Source: JAWLCG01 sp041687295
GTDB lineage: Bacteria > Planctomycetota > Phycisphaerae > SM23-33 > FEN-1343
Assembly: GCA_041687295.1 (NCBI GenBank)
Contig: JAWLCG010000089.1
Span: 1 to 14,452, forward strand
Length of the DNA stretch: 14,452 bases
Reading direction: 5' to 3'
In this document: piece after piece, positions 12,999 to 14,452 of the stretch
Layout: each line of letters opens with the position of its first letter
Numbering within the stretch: position 1 is the stretch's first letter
The notes under the pieces: model-generated
The model's database searches: none
What the model was told of the DNA's origin: nothing
What the model saw: only the letters and a program-made list of their open reading frames with translations
Made by a program: the position numbers and the translations under genes

Positions 12999-13026
12999 GA
13001 GACCCCGGGCAAGCCCGGGGCTGTAT
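12999..13026 (+). repeat. family A REP-like palindrome, copy 13
   Basis: Core CCCCGGGCAAGCCCGGGG with AGAG at the foot instead of GAAG, and CTGTAT on the right. Confidence 0.85.
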
Positions 13027-13101
13027 GCAGAGGCGTGCCCCTTCGCGCCGGGCGCCCGAACCGCTATCATGCCGGCCAACTCTGACGCGAAGGGAGTCGC
13101 C

Positions 13102-14452
13102 ATGCCGCCGATGAACGTCCTGCTGATCACCAGCGACCAGCACCGCTGGGACGCGATGGGCTACAACAACCCCGCCCTGCGGACGCCCCACCTCGACGCC
13201 CTGGCCGGGCGCGGGCTCATCGCCGACCGGGCCTACACCTGCAACCCCGTCTGCACGCCGGCCCGCGTGAGCATCCTGACGGGGCAGTACCCCTCGCGGC
13301 ATGGCTGTTACACCATCGGCACGAGCCTGCCGATGGGCTACCCGACCGTGCCCGACGTGCTCAACGACGCGGGGTACTTCACGGCCCTGTGCGGCAAGGC
13401 GCACTTCCAGGAGTGCACCAGCCAGCCGTTGGGGCCCTCGGGCAGCTTCGAGGCCCCGCCGCACATCTACGACTTCGACTTCTTCGCCCGCTGGAACGGG
13501 CCCTACTTCGGCTTCCGCCACGCCCGGCTGGCCATCGACCACTCCAACAGCGTCAACGCCGCCAGCATGCACTACGGCCTATGGCTGCGGGAGCAGGGCA
13601 TCGACCCGTCCAAGTACTTTGGCCGGGGGCAGTACGCCGACTTCGGCCGTTGGGATCTGCCCGAGGAGTTCCACAACTCGCGCTGGACAGCCGATGAGAC
13701 GATCGGTGCCATCGACCGCGCCCGCTCGGCCAATCAGCCCTTCTTCATCTGGTCGAGCTTCCAGGACCCGCACAACCCCGTGGTGGCCCCCGAACCGTGG
13801 GCGAGCCTCTACGACCCCGCCGACGTGCCCGCCTACGGCCTGCGCGAGGGCGAGTTCGACGACAAGCCCCCCTTCTACCGCGCGATCCAGCAGTGCACGC
13901 CCACTGGCGACGCCGACCTCGACACCGACAAGAACTGGTACTGCGTCCGCGGCCTGGAGCAGATGGACGACGCCGCCACCCGCAGGCTGACGGCCATCTA
14001 CTGGGGCATGGTCAGCCTGATGGACCACCACATCGGGCGCATCCTCCGCAAGCTCGAGCAGGACGGGCTGATGGACAACACGATCGTCGTCTTCACCACC
14101 GACCACGGCGACTACCTGGGCAACCACGGCCTGTGGTGGAAGGGCCTGCCCACCTACGAGGACATGCAGCGGATCCCCTTCGTCATCTACCACCCCCATT
14201 GCCGCACGCCCGGAGCCCGCACGCAGGCCCTGCAGAGCCTCGTGGACATCGGCCCGACGATCCTGGCCGCCGCCGGCGCCGCCGTGCCCGCCGGCCTGCA
14301 GGGCGTCAACCAGCTGTCCGCCTGGACCGACCCCGCCGTCGCCGCCCGCGACTGGGCCATGGTCGAGTACCGCCCCACCGAGGGGGCCTTCATGCAGAAG
14401 ACCCTCGTCACCGACCGCTGGAAGCTCGTCGTCTACCACGACCGCAGCTACG
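13102..14452 (+). CDS. Cys-type sulfatase (partial, runs off the window)
   Basis: The first 450 residues of a type I sulfatase, a family that removes sulfate esters from sugars or other substrates. The N-terminal metal motif LLITSDQHRWD (7-17) is present. The signature CTPAR (C51 to R55; CxPxR) holds the Cys that would become formylglycine, followed by ILTGQYPSRHG. TTDHGDYLGNHGLWWKG (332-348) supplies D334 and H335 for the metal and K347 near the active site. No signal peptide is seen, unlike many planctomycete sulfatases, so it may be cytoplasmic. ATG at 13102 is preceded by AAGGGAG. A weak promoter (TTCGCG, 17 nt, TATCAT at 13065-13070) lies upstream. The last visible segment (DRWKLVVYHD) is the usual near-C-terminal strand, so most of the gene is present. 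The maturase that makes formylglycine is not identified here; the radical SAM gene lies 10 kb away and its substrate is unknown. Confidence 0.92.
   Translation, partial: MPPMNVLLITSDQHRWDAMGYNNPALRTPHLDALAGRGLIADRAYTCNPVCTPARVSILTGQYPSRHGCYTIGTSLPMGYPTVPDVLNDAGYFTALCGKAHFQECTSQPLGPSGSFEAPPHIYDFDFFARWNGPYFGFRHARLAIDHSNSVNAASMHYGLWLREQGIDPSKYFGRGQYADFGRWDLPEEFHNSRWTADETIGAIDRARSANQPFFIWSSFQDPHNPVVAPEPWASLYDPADVPAYGLREGEFDDKPPFYRAIQQCTPTGDADLDTDKNWYCVRGLEQMDDAATRRLTAIYWGMVSLMDHHIGRILRKLEQDGLMDNTIVVFTTDHGDYLGNHGLWWKGLPTYEDMQRIPFVIYHPHCRTPGARTQALQSLVDIGPTILAAAGAAVPAGLQGVNQLSAWTDPAVAARDWAMVEYRPTEGAFMQKTLVTDRWKLVVYHDRSY

Noticed and set aside
3439..13026. Repeated palindromes as a CRISPR array
   Set aside because: Copies are dispersed between genes and in both orientations, with no regular unique spacers of 25-40 bp and no cas gene.

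Overview
The window is high-GC bacterial chromosomal DNA. A planctomycete-like organism is suggested by a Cys-type sulfatase, a PIG-L deacetylase, a RspA/ManD dehydratase, a SpoIIE-type phosphatase, many single-gene transcription units and large repeat-laden intergenic gaps. This placement is inference from gene content and style; no rRNA or marker gene is present.

Layout. 1-489 is non-coding and repeat-rich, after a possible 26-codon gene end at 1-81. A propeller glycosidase-like gene (490-1467, -) diverges from a radical SAM gene (1567-2565, +), which is followed by a PIG-L/LmbE deacetylase (2625-3383, +). Three paralogous membrane proteins lie in tandem (3585-6401, +). Then come a SpoIIE/RsbU-type PP2C phosphatase (6601-7812, -), a REP-associated tyrosine transposase or RAYT (7976-8554, +), and a leftward cluster of DUF2062, maf and DUF192 lipoprotein (10366-8653, -). 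The right part holds an SDR oxidoreductase (10527-11336, +), a ManD/RspA dehydratase (11611-12816, +) and a sulfatase that runs off the window (13102-14452, +).

The striking feature is not a single gene. Thirteen copies of one short palindrome (core CCCCGGGCAAGCCCGGGG or CCCCGGGCATGCCCGGGG, TATATA-like on one side and, in ten copies, GAAG on the other) fill the intergenic spaces. The RAYT sits in the middle, bracketed by inverted copies. HUH-type RAYTs are known partners of REP palindromes that carry a GTAG/GGAG-like tetranucleotide at the hairpin foot, so this looks like a REPtron with a locally dense REP population. Their orientation brackets three segments: the paralog trio, the RAYT, and manD. 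Three further repeat families occur: an approximately 80-bp inverted element (2 copies), a CCACGGATTGCATCCGTGG family (3 copies, two of them inverted around manD), and CACAGAGGA-type strings (2 copies).

Metabolically, the sulfatase, ManD, SDR, glycosidase-like protein and PIG-L deacetylase fit dismantling of sulfated or acetylated polysaccharide and catabolism of sugar acids. DUF2062/maf/DUF192 is housekeeping in character. The membrane trio is of unknown function; its tandem units start and end at the palindromes, which suggests repeat-mediated duplication.
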